A stretch of DNA of 64,000 nt from Okibacterium fritillariae (lineage in GTDB: Bacteria > Actinomycetota > Actinomycetes > Actinomycetales > Microbacteriaceae): NCBI RefSeq assembly GCF_900167575.1, contig NZ_FUZP01000001.1, positions 1,736,001 through 1,800,000 of the forward strand, given 5' to 3'. Below the pieces are notes generated by a model. The model searched no databases, had not been told where the DNA came from, and saw nothing but the letters and a program-made list of their open reading frames with translations. Below, in pieces: positions 27,342-35,892 of the stretch. Each line of letters begins with the position of its first letter. Position 1 is the stretch's first letter. The position numbers and the translations under genes were made by a program.

Positions 27342-28043
27342 TTAGCGAATCGGCCAGGCACCACTCGTGGTGAAGTCGGGGTCGCGCGTGCGGCGCATGT
27401 AGTCCTGGAAGCTTGCCGCCTGGTCTTCGCACCAGCCGACCTGCAGCTTGTGCAGCTCGATAGCCTCGAACAGGAGCTTCTCGCCGTGGGCGCGCGCGAG
27501 CGCCTGGGCGACGCGGCCCGCGGCGATGGCGTCGGCACCGGCGTCGTGCGCGTCGGTCAGCTCGACGCCGTAGTGGGCGGCCGCGGCCTCGAGCGTGCGC
27601 TTGCCCTTGCGGTAGCGGTCGACGGCCTTGTCGATGACGAGCGGGTCGATGACGGGGGCCGGCTCGTGCAGCGGCTCGAGGCCGTAGCGCTCGGCCTCGT
27701 GGTGCAGCAGGCTCAAATCATAGGGCGCGTTGTAGATGACGATGGGGATGCCGGCGGCGATGAGCGCCTTGAGCTCGGCGAGGATCTCGGCGACCACGAC
27801 GGCGGCGTCGCGACCCTCGGCGCGGGCCCGCTCGGTGCTGATGCCGTGAACGGCCGAGGCCTGCGCCGGGATCTCGATGCCGGGGTCGGCCAGCCAGTCG
27901 GTGCGGCGCACGACCTCGCCGTCGGCGTCGATCAGGCCGACGTGTGCGCTGACGATGCGCGACGTGCGCACATCGATGCCCGTGGTCTCGAGGTCGAAGA
28001 CGCCGAGTCGGTGGGCCCAGGGATGTATCTCTTCTGCATTCAC
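27342..28043 (-). CDS. DEDDh-type 3'-5' exonuclease (DnaQ-like)
   Basis: 233 residues from a GTG start with AGGTGAG 5 nt upstream; a longer frame begins about 29 codons earlier with a non-conserved, cysteine-containing N-terminus. The exonuclease motifs are FDLETTG (Asp17, Glu19), then VIYNAPYDLSLL (ExoII) and AHDAGADAIA (ExoIII, DEDDh His and Asp). The family includes the epsilon proofreading subunit and RNase T-like enzymes; here it is a stand-alone exonuclease, and the substrate is unknown. It precedes no operon partner. Confidence 0.88.
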   Translation of the reverse strand: MNAEEIHPWAHRLGVFDLETTGIDVRTSRIVSAHVGLIDADGEVVRRTDWLADPGIEIPAQASAVHGISTERARAEGRDAAVVVAEILAELKALIAAGIPIVIYNAPYDLSLLHHEAERYGLEPLHEPAPVIDPLVIDKAVDRYRKGKRTLEAAAAHYGVELTDAHDAGADAIAAGRVAQALARAHGEKLLFEAIELHKLQVGWCEDQAASFQDYMRRTRDPDFTTSGAWPIR

Positions 28044-28188
28044 GTTTCTCACCTTACGTTCGACCACCGACAGCGGGGAGGAGCACTCGCCGCAGACATC
28101 CGAGACGCCGACTGCCGCAACCGCCGGCACCCGAGACGGCCCCGCCCCGAGACCGCGCCGCCTTGAGACTGCACCGCCTGGAGACTAC

Positions 28189-29901
28189 TCAGACGTAGGT
28201 GGTGTAGCCGACGTGCAGCCAGTAGAAGCTCTGCGTGCCGATGGTCAGCGTGAGCTGCCCGTTCTCGTCGACGCGCGGGAACTCGTTGCCACCGAAGAGG
28301 TCGTAGAGGCGCGCGTTCTGCAGGTCGCTCGCGTCGATCTTCACCGAGACGGGGTGGTGCGAGAAGCTGAAGACACACAGCACGTCTTCGGGCTGGTCGC
28401 CGAAGTGCGTGCCGGAGCCCTCATAGCTGCGGATGAACGCGAGCACCGACTCGTGGTCGGTCTTTAGCACCTTGATCTTGCCGAGCGCGAAGGCCGGGTG
28501 CCCCTTGCGGATGTGGATGACGTTGCGGATCCAGTGCAGCAGCGACCGCGACTGGGCCAGCTGGGACTCGACGTTGACGAGCGCGTAGTTGTAGACGAGC
28601 GACTGCACGACGGGCAGGAACAGCTTGCCGGGGTCGGCGGCCGAGAACCCGGCGTTGCGGTCGGGTGTCCACTGCATGGGCGTGCGCGACGAGTCGCGGT
28701 CGGGCAGCCAGATGTTGTCGCCCATGCCGATCTCGTCGCCGTAATAGAGGAACGGCGCGCCGGGGAGGGAGAACAGGAGGGCGTGCGCGAGTTCGAGCTC
28801 GGCTCGAGAGTTGTCCACCAGGGGAGCGAGGCGACGACGGATGCCGACGTTGGCGCGCATGCGCGGGTCGTAGGCGTACCAGCCATACATGGCCTGCCGG
28901 TAGTCCTCGGACACCATCTCGAGCGTCAGCTCGTCGTGGTTGCGCAGGAACACGCCCCAGCCAGCCCACGACGGCACGTCGGTGGTCTCACCCAGCACGC
29001 GCACGAGCTCCTCGGCCTGCTGTGACCGCAGCGAGTAGAAGATGCGCGGCATGACGGGGAAGTCGAAGGCCATGTGGCATTCGGGCTCTTCGTCGGTGCC
29101 GAAGAACGCGGCCACCTCGCGCGGCCACTGGTTGGCCTCGGCGATCATGATGCGGCCCGGGTATTCGAGGTCGACCATGGCGCGCAGCTTCTTGATGAAC
29201 TCGTGCGTCTCGGGTTCGCCCTCGCCGTTGCCCTCGTCGGACTCGTAGAGGTAGGGGATGGCGTCGAGCCGGAACCCGTCGACGCCCAGGTCGAGCCAGA
29301 ACCGTACGGCGTCGAACATGGCGTCGTGCACGGCCGGGTTGCGGAAGTTCAGGTCGGGCTGGTGCGAGAAGAAGCGGTGGAAGTAGAACTGCCGGCGCTC
29401 GGGGTCGAATGCCCAGTTCGAGTCTTCGGTGTCGGTGAAGATGATGCGGATGTCTTCCCACTTCTCATCCGTATCGCTCCACACATAGAAGTCGCCGTAG
29501 GGCCCGTCGGGGTCGGACCGCGACTGCTGGAACCAGTCGTGCTGGTCGGACGTGTGGTTCATGGGCATGTCGATGATGATGCGCATGTTGCGCTCGTGTG
29601 CCTTGGTGACGAGGTCGCGGAACTCGTCGAGCGTGCCGAACTCGGGCAGGATCGAGTAGTAGTCGGCCACGTCGTAGCCACCGTCGCGCAGGGGAGACGT
29701 GAAGAAGGGCGGCAGCCACAGCGCGTCGATGCCGAGCCACTGCAGGTAGTCGAGCTTCGACGAGAGGCCGCCGAGGTCGCCCGAGCCGTCGCCGTTCGAG
29801 TCGACGAACGACCGCACCATGACCTCGTAGAAGACGGCCCGGCGATACCAGAGCGGGTCTCGTTGCAGGCCGGGCAGCTGGATGGGCGCGGTGAAGGTCA
29901 C
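28189..29901 (-). CDS. treS: Trehalose synthase (maltose alpha-D-glucosyltransferase)
   Basis: 570 residues of the GH13 family. It interconverts maltose and trehalose. The catalytic residues are Asp213 (GFRLDAIPYLYE), Glu255 (IMIAEANQWP) and Asp323 (RNHDELTLEM), with the calcium-region MPMNHTSDQHDWFQQS near residue 115. It has the length and segments of single-domain TreS rather than the TreS-maltokinase fusion. No maltokinase gene (pep2) follows in the operon direction; the next gene is an exonuclease. Together with glgC and glgA it can link trehalose to alpha-glucan metabolism. Confidence 0.95.
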   Translation of the reverse strand: MTFTAPIQLPGLQRDPLWYRRAVFYEVMVRSFVDSNGDGSGDLGGLSSKLDYLQWLGIDALWLPPFFTSPLRDGGYDVADYYSILPEFGTLDEFRDLVTKAHERNMRIIIDMPMNHTSDQHDWFQQSRSDPDGPYGDFYVWSDTDEKWEDIRIIFTDTEDSNWAFDPERRQFYFHRFFSHQPDLNFRNPAVHDAMFDAVRFWLDLGVDGFRLDAIPYLYESDEGNGEGEPETHEFIKKLRAMVDLEYPGRIMIAEANQWPREVAAFFGTDEEPECHMAFDFPVMPRIFYSLRSQQAEELVRVLGETTDVPSWAGWGVFLRNHDELTLEMVSEDYRQAMYGWYAYDPRMRANVGIRRRLAPLVDNSRAELELAHALLFSLPGAPFLYYGDEIGMGDNIWLPDRDSSRTPMQWTPDRNAGFSAADPGKLFLPVVQSLVYNYALVNVESQLAQSRSLLHWIRNVIHIRKGHPAFALGKIKVLKTDHESVLAFIRSYEGSGTHFGDQPEDVLCVFSFSHHPVSVKIDASDLQNARLYDLFGGNEFPRVDENGQLTLTIGTQSFYWLHVGYTTYV

Positions 29902-30098
29902 GAGGATCCAATCGGAGAGAAGCTGGATGCGTTGGCGGGGCGGGTCACCCCGGTGGTTCGGGTCTGTCCGAGTCTATGTCCAGAGGCGCGGTGGTCACGG
30001 GCAGCGGGGGCGCGTTTCGGGCCCGGTTTGGGCCGGAGTGGCGCTCCGCCCGAGCGTGGGCCGACGCATCCTCGGGAAGGCGTCGTAAACTGGCGCGG

Positions 30099-30992
30099 AT
30101 GTCTGCCACCTCTCCCTATGCCGAACAGCTCGGCCGTTTCACCGTCGTCTCGTCCGAGATCACCGTGAACGGCGCCCCGACACGCTATTGGGAGTACGTC
30201 GACGAGTGGGATGGCGAGAGCGGCACGATCATCCTCGTGCACGGTTTTCGCGGCGATCACCACGGGCTCGAACCCGTCGTCGCCCAGCTGGCCGGCTATC
30301 GAATTATCAGCCCCGATCTTCCCGGCTTCGGCGAGTCGGGCCCGTTCCCGATCGGCGAGCACACTATCGAGGCGTATGCGTCGTGGCTGCAGTCGTTCGT
30401 GGCGCGGCTCGAGTTCGCCGAGCGTCCCGTGATCCTGGGGCACTCGTTCGGCTCGATCGTCGTCAGCGCGGCGATGGCGTCGGGCATGTCGGCGTCGCGC
30501 GTCATCCTCGTGAACCCCATCGCCGCGCCGGCGCTGCAGGGACCCCGCGGCGTGCTGACGAGACTGGCGGTGTTCTATTACTGGGCAGCGTCGGCGTTGC
30601 CCGCGAAGGCCGGCTTCGCGCTGCTGCGCAATCCGCTGATCGTCAGGGTCATGAGCCTCGCGATGGTCAAGACGAAGGACCCGACTCTGCGCGCGTTCGT
30701 GCACGATCAGCACGACCGCTACTTCAGCGTGTTCTCCGATCGGGACACGCTCATGCAGGCGTTCCAGGCGTCGGTGAGCCACGATGTCAGCGAGTATGCG
30801 GCGCGCATCGCCGAGCCCACCCTGCTGATCGCGGCCGAGAAGGATGACATCACCTCGGTTTCAGCCCAGCGCGAGCTCGTGAAGCTGTTTCCCGATGCCC
30901 GGCTCGAGATCATCCCGAAGGTCGGTCACCTCATCCACTACGAGACGCCGCGCGAGGCCGCCGAGTTCATCCGGGACTTCCTCGGGCGCTGA
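30099..30992 (+). CDS. Alpha/beta-fold hydrolase
   Basis: 297 residues with the alpha/beta-hydrolase core. The nucleophile elbow is GHSFGS (Ser116), the oxyanion stretch is VHGFRGDHHG, and the triad is completed by Asp249 or 250 (AAEKDD) and His277 (VGHLIHYE). A helical cap lies at about 140-220. No signal peptide, so the protein is cytosolic; the substrate cannot be read from sequence. ATG 30099 is chosen because the frame before it (from about 29976) is Arg/Ser-rich and not conserved. It converges with a histidine phosphatase gene. Confidence 0.9.
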   Translation: MSATSPYAEQLGRFTVVSSEITVNGAPTRYWEYVDEWDGESGTIILVHGFRGDHHGLEPVVAQLAGYRIISPDLPGFGESGPFPIGEHTIEAYASWLQSFVARLEFAERPVILGHSFGSIVVSAAMASGMSASRVILVNPIAAPALQGPRGVLTRLAVFYYWAASALPAKAGFALLRNPLIVRVMSLAMVKTKDPTLRAFVHDQHDRYFSVFSDRDTLMQAFQASVSHDVSEYAARIAEPTLLIAAEKDDITSVSAQRELVKLFPDARLEIIPKVGHLIHYETPREAAEFIRDFLGR

Positions 30993-31010
30993 GGCGCCGG
31001 CGCGCCTCAG
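30989..31010. terminator. Compact hairpin holding both stop codons of a convergent pair
   Basis: CTGAGGCG (30989-30996) and CGCCTCAG (31003-31010) form a perfect 8-bp stem with a 6-nt loop. The TGA at 30990-30992 ends the hydrolase gene and the complement of 31007-31009 ends the phosphatase gene. Confidence 0.65.
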
Positions 31011-31603
31011 GCGTCTTGCGGAACCAGGTCTTCGTCGACCGCCGTGCCGTTGAAGGCAACGATCTCGAGCGCGCCATCGACCAGGCTGAAGTCGTGGAAC
31101 GACCCGTTGGCGATCAGCTGACCGGCGGCCGGCAGCTCGCCGCCCGACAGGTGTTTGACGAGCGACCCGATGACGCCGCCATGCGTGACGACGAGCACCG
31201 ATTCGCCCTCGTGACGCGCCGCGAAGGCGCTCAGGTCGGGCAGCACGCGGTCGATGATCATGGCATCCGTCTCGAGCCCCGGCACCTCGGCGCCCGCGGC
31301 GAAGGCTTCGCGCCGCTCGTCGCTCGTCATGCCCTCCATGGCCCCGTGGTGGCGCTCGACAAGGCCGGGCAACGGGTGCGGGTCGAGCAGGCCGATGCGT
31401 GCGGAGATGATCGAGGCGGTCTCGTAGGCGCGCGACAGGGGACTGGCGGCGATGGCATCCCACTGGCGCTCGGCCAGGAGGTCGCCCGCCTGGCGTGCCT
31501 GCCGGCGACCCGTGTCGTTGAGGGGGATATCGGTCTGCCCCTGGATGCGGCGTTGCAGGTTCCAGTCGGTCTGTCCGTGGCGAACGAGGGTCAGTGAAGT
31601 CAC
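31007..31603 (-). CDS. Histidine phosphatase family protein
   Basis: 198 residues of the phosphoglycerate-mutase-like superfamily. The RHG motif is Arg8-His9-Gly10 (TLVRHGQTDWN), with SPLSRAYET and the second His in VVTHGGVIG. Such proteins dephosphorylate small phosphoesters; a true cofactor-dependent mutase would be larger and have other motifs. Its start is 2 bp from the sirtuin stop, so it is the second gene of that two-gene unit. Substrate unknown. Confidence 0.92.
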   Translation of the reverse strand: MTSLTLVRHGQTDWNLQRRIQGQTDIPLNDTGRRQARQAGDLLAERQWDAIAASPLSRAYETASIISARIGLLDPHPLPGLVERHHGAMEGMTSDERREAFAAGAEVPGLETDAMIIDRVLPDLSAFAARHEGESVLVVTHGGVIGSLVKHLSGGELPAAGQLIANGSFHDFSLVDGALEIVAFNGTAVDEDLVPQDA

Positions 31604-31605
31604 CG

Positions 31606-32454
31606 CTACAGCCTAGCGGCGAGCACCTGAAGGGTTTCGGTGGCGCCGGCGTCGACCTTGACGGCGGCGCGCTGGTCGCCCTTCGTGACACCGCGGTTGA
31701 TGATGACGATGGGGAGTTTGCGGCGCCGGGCCTGCTCGAGCAGGCGGATGCCCGAGTTGACGACGAGCGAGGAGCCCGCGATGACGAGCGCGTCCGAACC
31801 GAGCACCAGGTCGCGCGCCTCGGCGTATTTCTCGGTCGGGATGAATTCGCCGAAGAAGACGACATCGGGTTTCAGCCGGCCGCCGCACACGGTGCAGGCC
31901 GGGACGACGAAGTCCTCGACGTGGGTGACCTCGGCGTCGCCGTCGGGGTTGAGCGAGACAGACTCGGGTTTCTGCAGCCACGGGTTGAGCTCGTCGATGC
32001 GGTGGGCGATATCGGGACGGGCGAAGCTCTGGCCGCAGTCGAGGCAGAGGACGCGGTCCATCGAGCCGTGCAGGTCGACGACGCGGCGCGATCCGGCGCG
32101 CAGGTGCAGGCCGTCGACGTTCTGCGTGATGACACCCGAGACGAGGCCGCGCGACTCGAGCTCGGCGAGCGTGCGGTGTCCGTCGTTGGGCCGGGCGGCG
32201 TCGAACATGGCCCAGCCGAGGTGACTGCCCGCCCAATAGCGCTTGCGGGACAGATCATCCGAGAGGAATTGCTGCACGGTCATGGGGGTGCGCTTCGGGG
32301 CACCCGCGCCGCGATAGTCGGGGATGCCCGAGTCGGTGCTCACGCCCGCGCCGGTCAGCACGGCGAAACGTCGGCCGCGCAGGATCTCGGTGGCCTCGTC
32401 GATGCGCTCGGCCGTCGACCGGTCGCCATCGCCCGCCTGGGTCAGCACGGTCAT
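31606..32454 (-). CDS. Sir2-family NAD-dependent protein deacetylase
   Basis: 282 residues. The NAD-binding motif is LTGAGVSTDSGIPDYRG (33-49), then TQNVDGLHLRAG and the catalytic His129 in VVDLHG. The zinc site is Cys137, Cys140, Cys187 and Cys190. All Sir2 elements are intact, so deacetylase or deacylase activity is expected. It lies 2 bp upstream of the phosphatase gene and diverges from the SpoU methyltransferase gene. Confidence 0.96.
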   Translation of the reverse strand: MTVLTQAGDGDRSTAERIDEATEILRGRRFAVLTGAGVSTDSGIPDYRGAGAPKRTPMTVQQFLSDDLSRKRYWAGSHLGWAMFDAARPNDGHRTLAELESRGLVSGVITQNVDGLHLRAGSRRVVDLHGSMDRVLCLDCGQSFARPDIAHRIDELNPWLQKPESVSLNPDGDAEVTHVEDFVVPACTVCGGRLKPDVVFFGEFIPTEKYAEARDLVLGSDALVIAGSSLVVNSGIRLLEQARRRKLPIVIINRGVTKGDQRAAVKVDAGATETLQVLAARL

Positions 32455-32564
32455 GAAGCCTCCTCACGCTCGCCCCTGACATGATGGAGTCAGCGACGGG
32501 GTTTCGTCCTCCACAATACCGCCGGATCCGCCCGGCCCCTCACCCGACAAGTAAGGTAGCGCGC

Positions 32565-33374
32565 GTGCGTTTGATCCCCATCGAGAGCCTCGACACCGAG
32601 GGTCTCGCCGACTACTCCCGACTCACCGATGTGGCGCTCCGCCGCGTGTCAGAACCCGAGGGCGGGCTCTACATCGCCGAGTCGACCAAGGTCATCACGC
32701 GGGCCCTCGCCGCCGGCCACCGACCGCGCTCGGTGCTGCTGCAAGAGCAGTGGGTGAAAGATGTCGCGCCGCTGCTCGACGCCTTCCCCGACGTGCCCGT
32801 CTACGTGGGGGATGCCCCGACACTCGAGTCCCTCACCGGCTACCACCTGCACCGCGGTGCCCTGGCCGCCATGCACCGCCCCGAGATGCCGGACATGCGC
32901 TCCCTCATCCGCGGAGCCCGTCGCATCGTGCTGCTCGAGGACATCGTCGACCACACCAATGTGGGCGCCATCTTCCGCTCGGTGGCGGGCCTCGGCGCCG
33001 ACGCCGTGCTCGTCAGCCCGCGCTGCGCCGACCCGCTCTACCGCCGCAGCGTGCGCGTGAGCATGGGCACCGTCTTGCAGGTGCCGTGGACGCGCATGCC
33101 CGAGTGGCCCGAGGCCCAGGCCATCCTGCACGAGGAGGGCTTCCACATCGCGGCCCTCGCCCTCGACGACAAGGCCGTCACGCTGGATGCCTTCAGCCAC
33201 ACGCCGCCCGAGCGTGTCGCGCTCGCGCTCGGTGCCGAGGGTGACGGTCTCAGCAGCGCCGCGCTCGAGGCCGCCGACACCACCGTCATGATTCCGATGC
33301 TGCACGGCGTCGACTCGCTCAACGTGGCCTCGGCCAGCGCCGTCGCTCTCTGGTCCCTGCGGGTCGGCGCATGA
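32565..33374 (+). CDS. TrmH/SpoU-family RNA 2'-O-methyltransferase
   Basis: 269 residues from GTG. A small N-terminal substrate-binding domain precedes the SPOUT domain, whose motifs are ILLEDIVDHTNVGAIFRSV-like (residues about 122-140), ALALGAEGDGLS and NVASASAVALW. They methylate ribose in rRNA or tRNA; the exact target is unknown. The GTG at 32565 is favoured over upstream starts because the region before it is non-conserved. The stop overlaps the dacA start by 4 bp. Confidence 0.92.
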   Translation: MRLIPIESLDTEGLADYSRLTDVALRRVSEPEGGLYIAESTKVITRALAAGHRPRSVLLQEQWVKDVAPLLDAFPDVPVYVGDAPTLESLTGYHLHRGALAAMHRPEMPDMRSLIRGARRIVLLEDIVDHTNVGAIFRSVAGLGADAVLVSPRCADPLYRRSVRVSMGTVLQVPWTRMPEWPEAQAILHEEGFHIAALALDDKAVTLDAFSHTPPERVALALGAEGDGLSSAALEAADTTVMIPMLHGVDSLNVASASAVALWSLRVGA

Positions 33375-34570
33375 ACGCCCGGGGTCGCGTCACCATCCTG
33401 GCCATCGTGCTGCTTATCGCGCAGGTGTTCCTCGCCGGGGGGAGCGTGCTCGCGAAGCCGTTGCCCGCGACATCCGCTCAGCTCACCGCGACGCCCGAGC
33501 TCACGCAGGCCGCCCAGCCGCTCACGTGGCCGACGTTCGGGCGCGGGGCCGTGGGTGCCGTCGGATATGACGGCGTGCTGGCCGAGCACGGCGATCAGGG
33601 CCGCGTTCCGATCGCGAGCGTGACCAAGACCGTGACCGCGCTCGTCGTGCTCGACAAGATGCCCATCGCCGACGGCGAGCAGGGGCCCTCGATCACGCTG
33701 ACCGACGCCGACGTCGAGATCTACAACCAGGTCATCGCGCAGAATGGGTCGAGCGCGCGGGTCGTCGTCGGTGCCACGCTCACCCAGCGCCAGATGCTCG
33801 AGGCGCTCATGCTGCCGAGCGCCAACAACTACAGCATCATGCTGGCCGACTGGGCCTACGGCTCGCTCGATGCGTTCCTCGTGGCCGCCAACAACTGGCT
33901 GACGGCGAAGGGCCTCACCGACACCTACCTGGCCGATTCGAGCGGACTGTCGCCGAAGAGCGTGTCGTCGCCCGCGAACCTCGTCGAGATCGGCAAGCTC
34001 GTGCTCGCCAACCCGGTGCTCGCCTCGGTCGTGAAAGAGAAGGATGCCGTGCTGCCGAGCATCGGGCAGGTCTCGAACACGAACAAGCTGCTCGGGTTGA
34101 ACGGCGTGATCGGCCTCAAGACCGGCACAACACCCGAGGCCGGGGCGTGCCTGCTCTTCGCCGCCGAGATGACCGTGGGCGACAGCACCGTCACGGTCGT
34201 CGGCGTCATCCTCGGCGCCCCGAACCACAAGGTGCTGAACGATTCCATCCTCACGCTGCTCGGCACCGTGAACTCGGCGTTCCACTCGGTGACGTTGGCC
34301 ACGCCGGGGCAGGAGTACGGGAGCTATTCCACGCCGTGGGGTGCCGAGACATCCCTCGTGTCGGATGCTCAAGCCACCGCGATCGTGTGGCAGGACACAC
34401 CCATCACCCTCACCACCACGGCGCGTCGCCTGACGTCTGCCCAGGCGGGCGAGAACGTGGGCACGCTGACCATCACGGTGGGGGAGCAGAAGACCGACTA
34501 CCCGCTCACCACCAAGACGGCGCTCGAGGAGCCCGATACAGCCTGGCGTTTGGCGCACCCGCAGCCGTGA
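33371..34570 (+). CDS. dacA: D-alanyl-D-alanine carboxypeptidase (S11 family)
   Basis: 399 residues. A signal peptide (about residues 7-28, VTILAIVLLIAQVFLAGGSV) directs export. The penicillin-binding motifs are SxxK (Ser83, Lys86 in SVTK), SxN (Ser150, Asn152 in SANN) and KTG (250-252). The C-terminal region beyond 285 is a beta-rich domain without a C-terminal membrane anchor. It trims peptidoglycan pentapeptides. The gene is coupled to the upstream methyltransferase by a 4-bp overlap. Confidence 0.93.
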   Translation: MNARGRVTILAIVLLIAQVFLAGGSVLAKPLPATSAQLTATPELTQAAQPLTWPTFGRGAVGAVGYDGVLAEHGDQGRVPIASVTKTVTALVVLDKMPIADGEQGPSITLTDADVEIYNQVIAQNGSSARVVVGATLTQRQMLEALMLPSANNYSIMLADWAYGSLDAFLVAANNWLTAKGLTDTYLADSSGLSPKSVSSPANLVEIGKLVLANPVLASVVKEKDAVLPSIGQVSNTNKLLGLNGVIGLKTGTTPEAGACLLFAAEMTVGDSTVTVVGVILGAPNHKVLNDSILTLLGTVNSAFHSVTLATPGQEYGSYSTPWGAETSLVSDAQATAIVWQDTPITLTTTARRLTSAQAGENVGTLTITVGEQKTDYPLTTKTALEEPDTAWRLAHPQP

Positions 34571-34711
34571 GCGACGGGTACCGAGCGCACCGGAGAAAGC
34601 GCGCACAGGGCAGTCGGCACGGGCACGGGCAGCGCGGGTAACGCGGGCCGCCGACGCCCCGAACGACTCGTGGTGGCATGCTCGGCCCGGGTAGTGAACT
34701 CGCGCGAGCGT

Positions 34712-35665
34712 TCAGTCGAGGCGGGTGACCTCTTCGACGGGCACGTCGGCAGCCTTCTCGATGGTCTGTTGCGCGTCGACGAGGGCGCCGTCGTTGCCGT
34801 CGAGGGCGTTCGTCGAACGCTCTGAATCGGCGGCCTCCGCGCGTGTCGCGGCCTGCACCTCTTCGTCGATCTCCATCTCGGCGTCGAGTCGGCTGTACTT
34901 CTCGGCGAGGGGACGCTTGGCCGAAACGTAATCGCCCGACGACTGGTGCCGGATGCGGCGGATCACCCACGGCACGAAGTATTCGCGCGCCCAGGCCAGG
35001 TCTTCGGCGCGCGCGTGCCGCCAGCTCGCGGCGGGCAGCGGCTCGGGCTTCAACGGCTCGAGGTCGTTGTCCACGGCGAGGGCCTCGAGCACGAGCCGCG
35101 CGACCGTGTGGTGGCCGAGCGGGTTCATGTGCAGCCGGTCGACCGACCAGAAGCGGGAGTCTTGCAGGTCGGTGGCCGCCCACTGGTCGACCACGACGAG
35201 GTCGTAACGTTTGGCGATCGCGCGCAGGTTCTCGTTGTAGATGGCCACCTTGCCGCGGATGCCGCGGAACACGGGAGCGAAGCCCACGTCGACACCCGTG
35301 AAGATCACAATGGTGGCGCCGTCGCGCTGCAGCCGCTGGATGACGGTCTCGAACTTGGCCGAGATGGCGTCGGGATCGCTGCCCGGGCGGATGACGTCGT
35401 TGCCACCGGCCGAGATCGTGATCAGGTCGGGGCGCAATTCGAGGGCGGGCTCGATCTGGTCGTCCATGATCTGCTGGATGAGCTTGCCGCGCACGGCGAG
35501 GTTGGCGTAGGCGAAGTCGTCGGTGCCGCGGCTCAGCACCTCGGCAACACGATCGGCCCACCCGCGGTTGCCGCCCGGAACCGACGGCTCGGGGTCGCCG
35601 AGCCCCTCGGTGAACGAATCGCCGATCGCCACATAGCGCGACCACGGATGCTTCTGAACCGCCAA
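34712..35665 (-). CDS. SGNH/GDSL-family hydrolase
   Basis: 317 residues. Block I is GDSFTEGLGD with the catalytic Ser17; block II Gly is in AVRGKL, block III Asn in SAGGND, and block V is DRLHMNPLGHH. No signal peptide, so it seems cytosolic. It ends in an acidic, Ala/Glu-rich tail of about 90 residues that is not part of the fold. Its ester substrate cannot be told. A 140-bp gap to the dacA stop holds nothing recognisable. Confidence 0.9.
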   Translation of the reverse strand: MAVQKHPWSRYVAIGDSFTEGLGDPEPSVPGGNRGWADRVAEVLSRGTDDFAYANLAVRGKLIQQIMDDQIEPALELRPDLITISAGGNDVIRPGSDPDAISAKFETVIQRLQRDGATIVIFTGVDVGFAPVFRGIRGKVAIYNENLRAIAKRYDLVVVDQWAATDLQDSRFWSVDRLHMNPLGHHTVARLVLEALAVDNDLEPLKPEPLPAASWRHARAEDLAWAREYFVPWVIRRIRHQSSGDYVSAKRPLAEKYSRLDAEMEIDEEVQAATRAEAADSERSTNALDGNDGALVDAQQTIEKAADVPVEEVTRLD

Positions 35666-35892
35666 AATCTTCCTCCTCAGACCGTCCCACCACCGGCGTG
35701 CCGGGAGGCAGACGGTCTTCTGTGTCCGAGGGGTGTGAAACGAAACCCCTCTGCGAGCGTACTCTTCCCCCGCAATGGGCCGTCAAGTGCCGGGCGCAGC
35801 CCGGATGTCGCGCCCCGGGATGTCTCGCTGCGCCGCCGACGACGCGCCGCCGGCACTCCAATGTCGGTGGGCCTCGGGTAGGATTTCGTCTA

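Noticed and set aside
35698-35892. 65 extra N-terminal codons of the SF2 helicase
   Set aside because: The extension has no recognisable helicase sequence and runs through the promoter region of the SGNH gene; GTG 35893 with an upstream GGTAGGA fits better.
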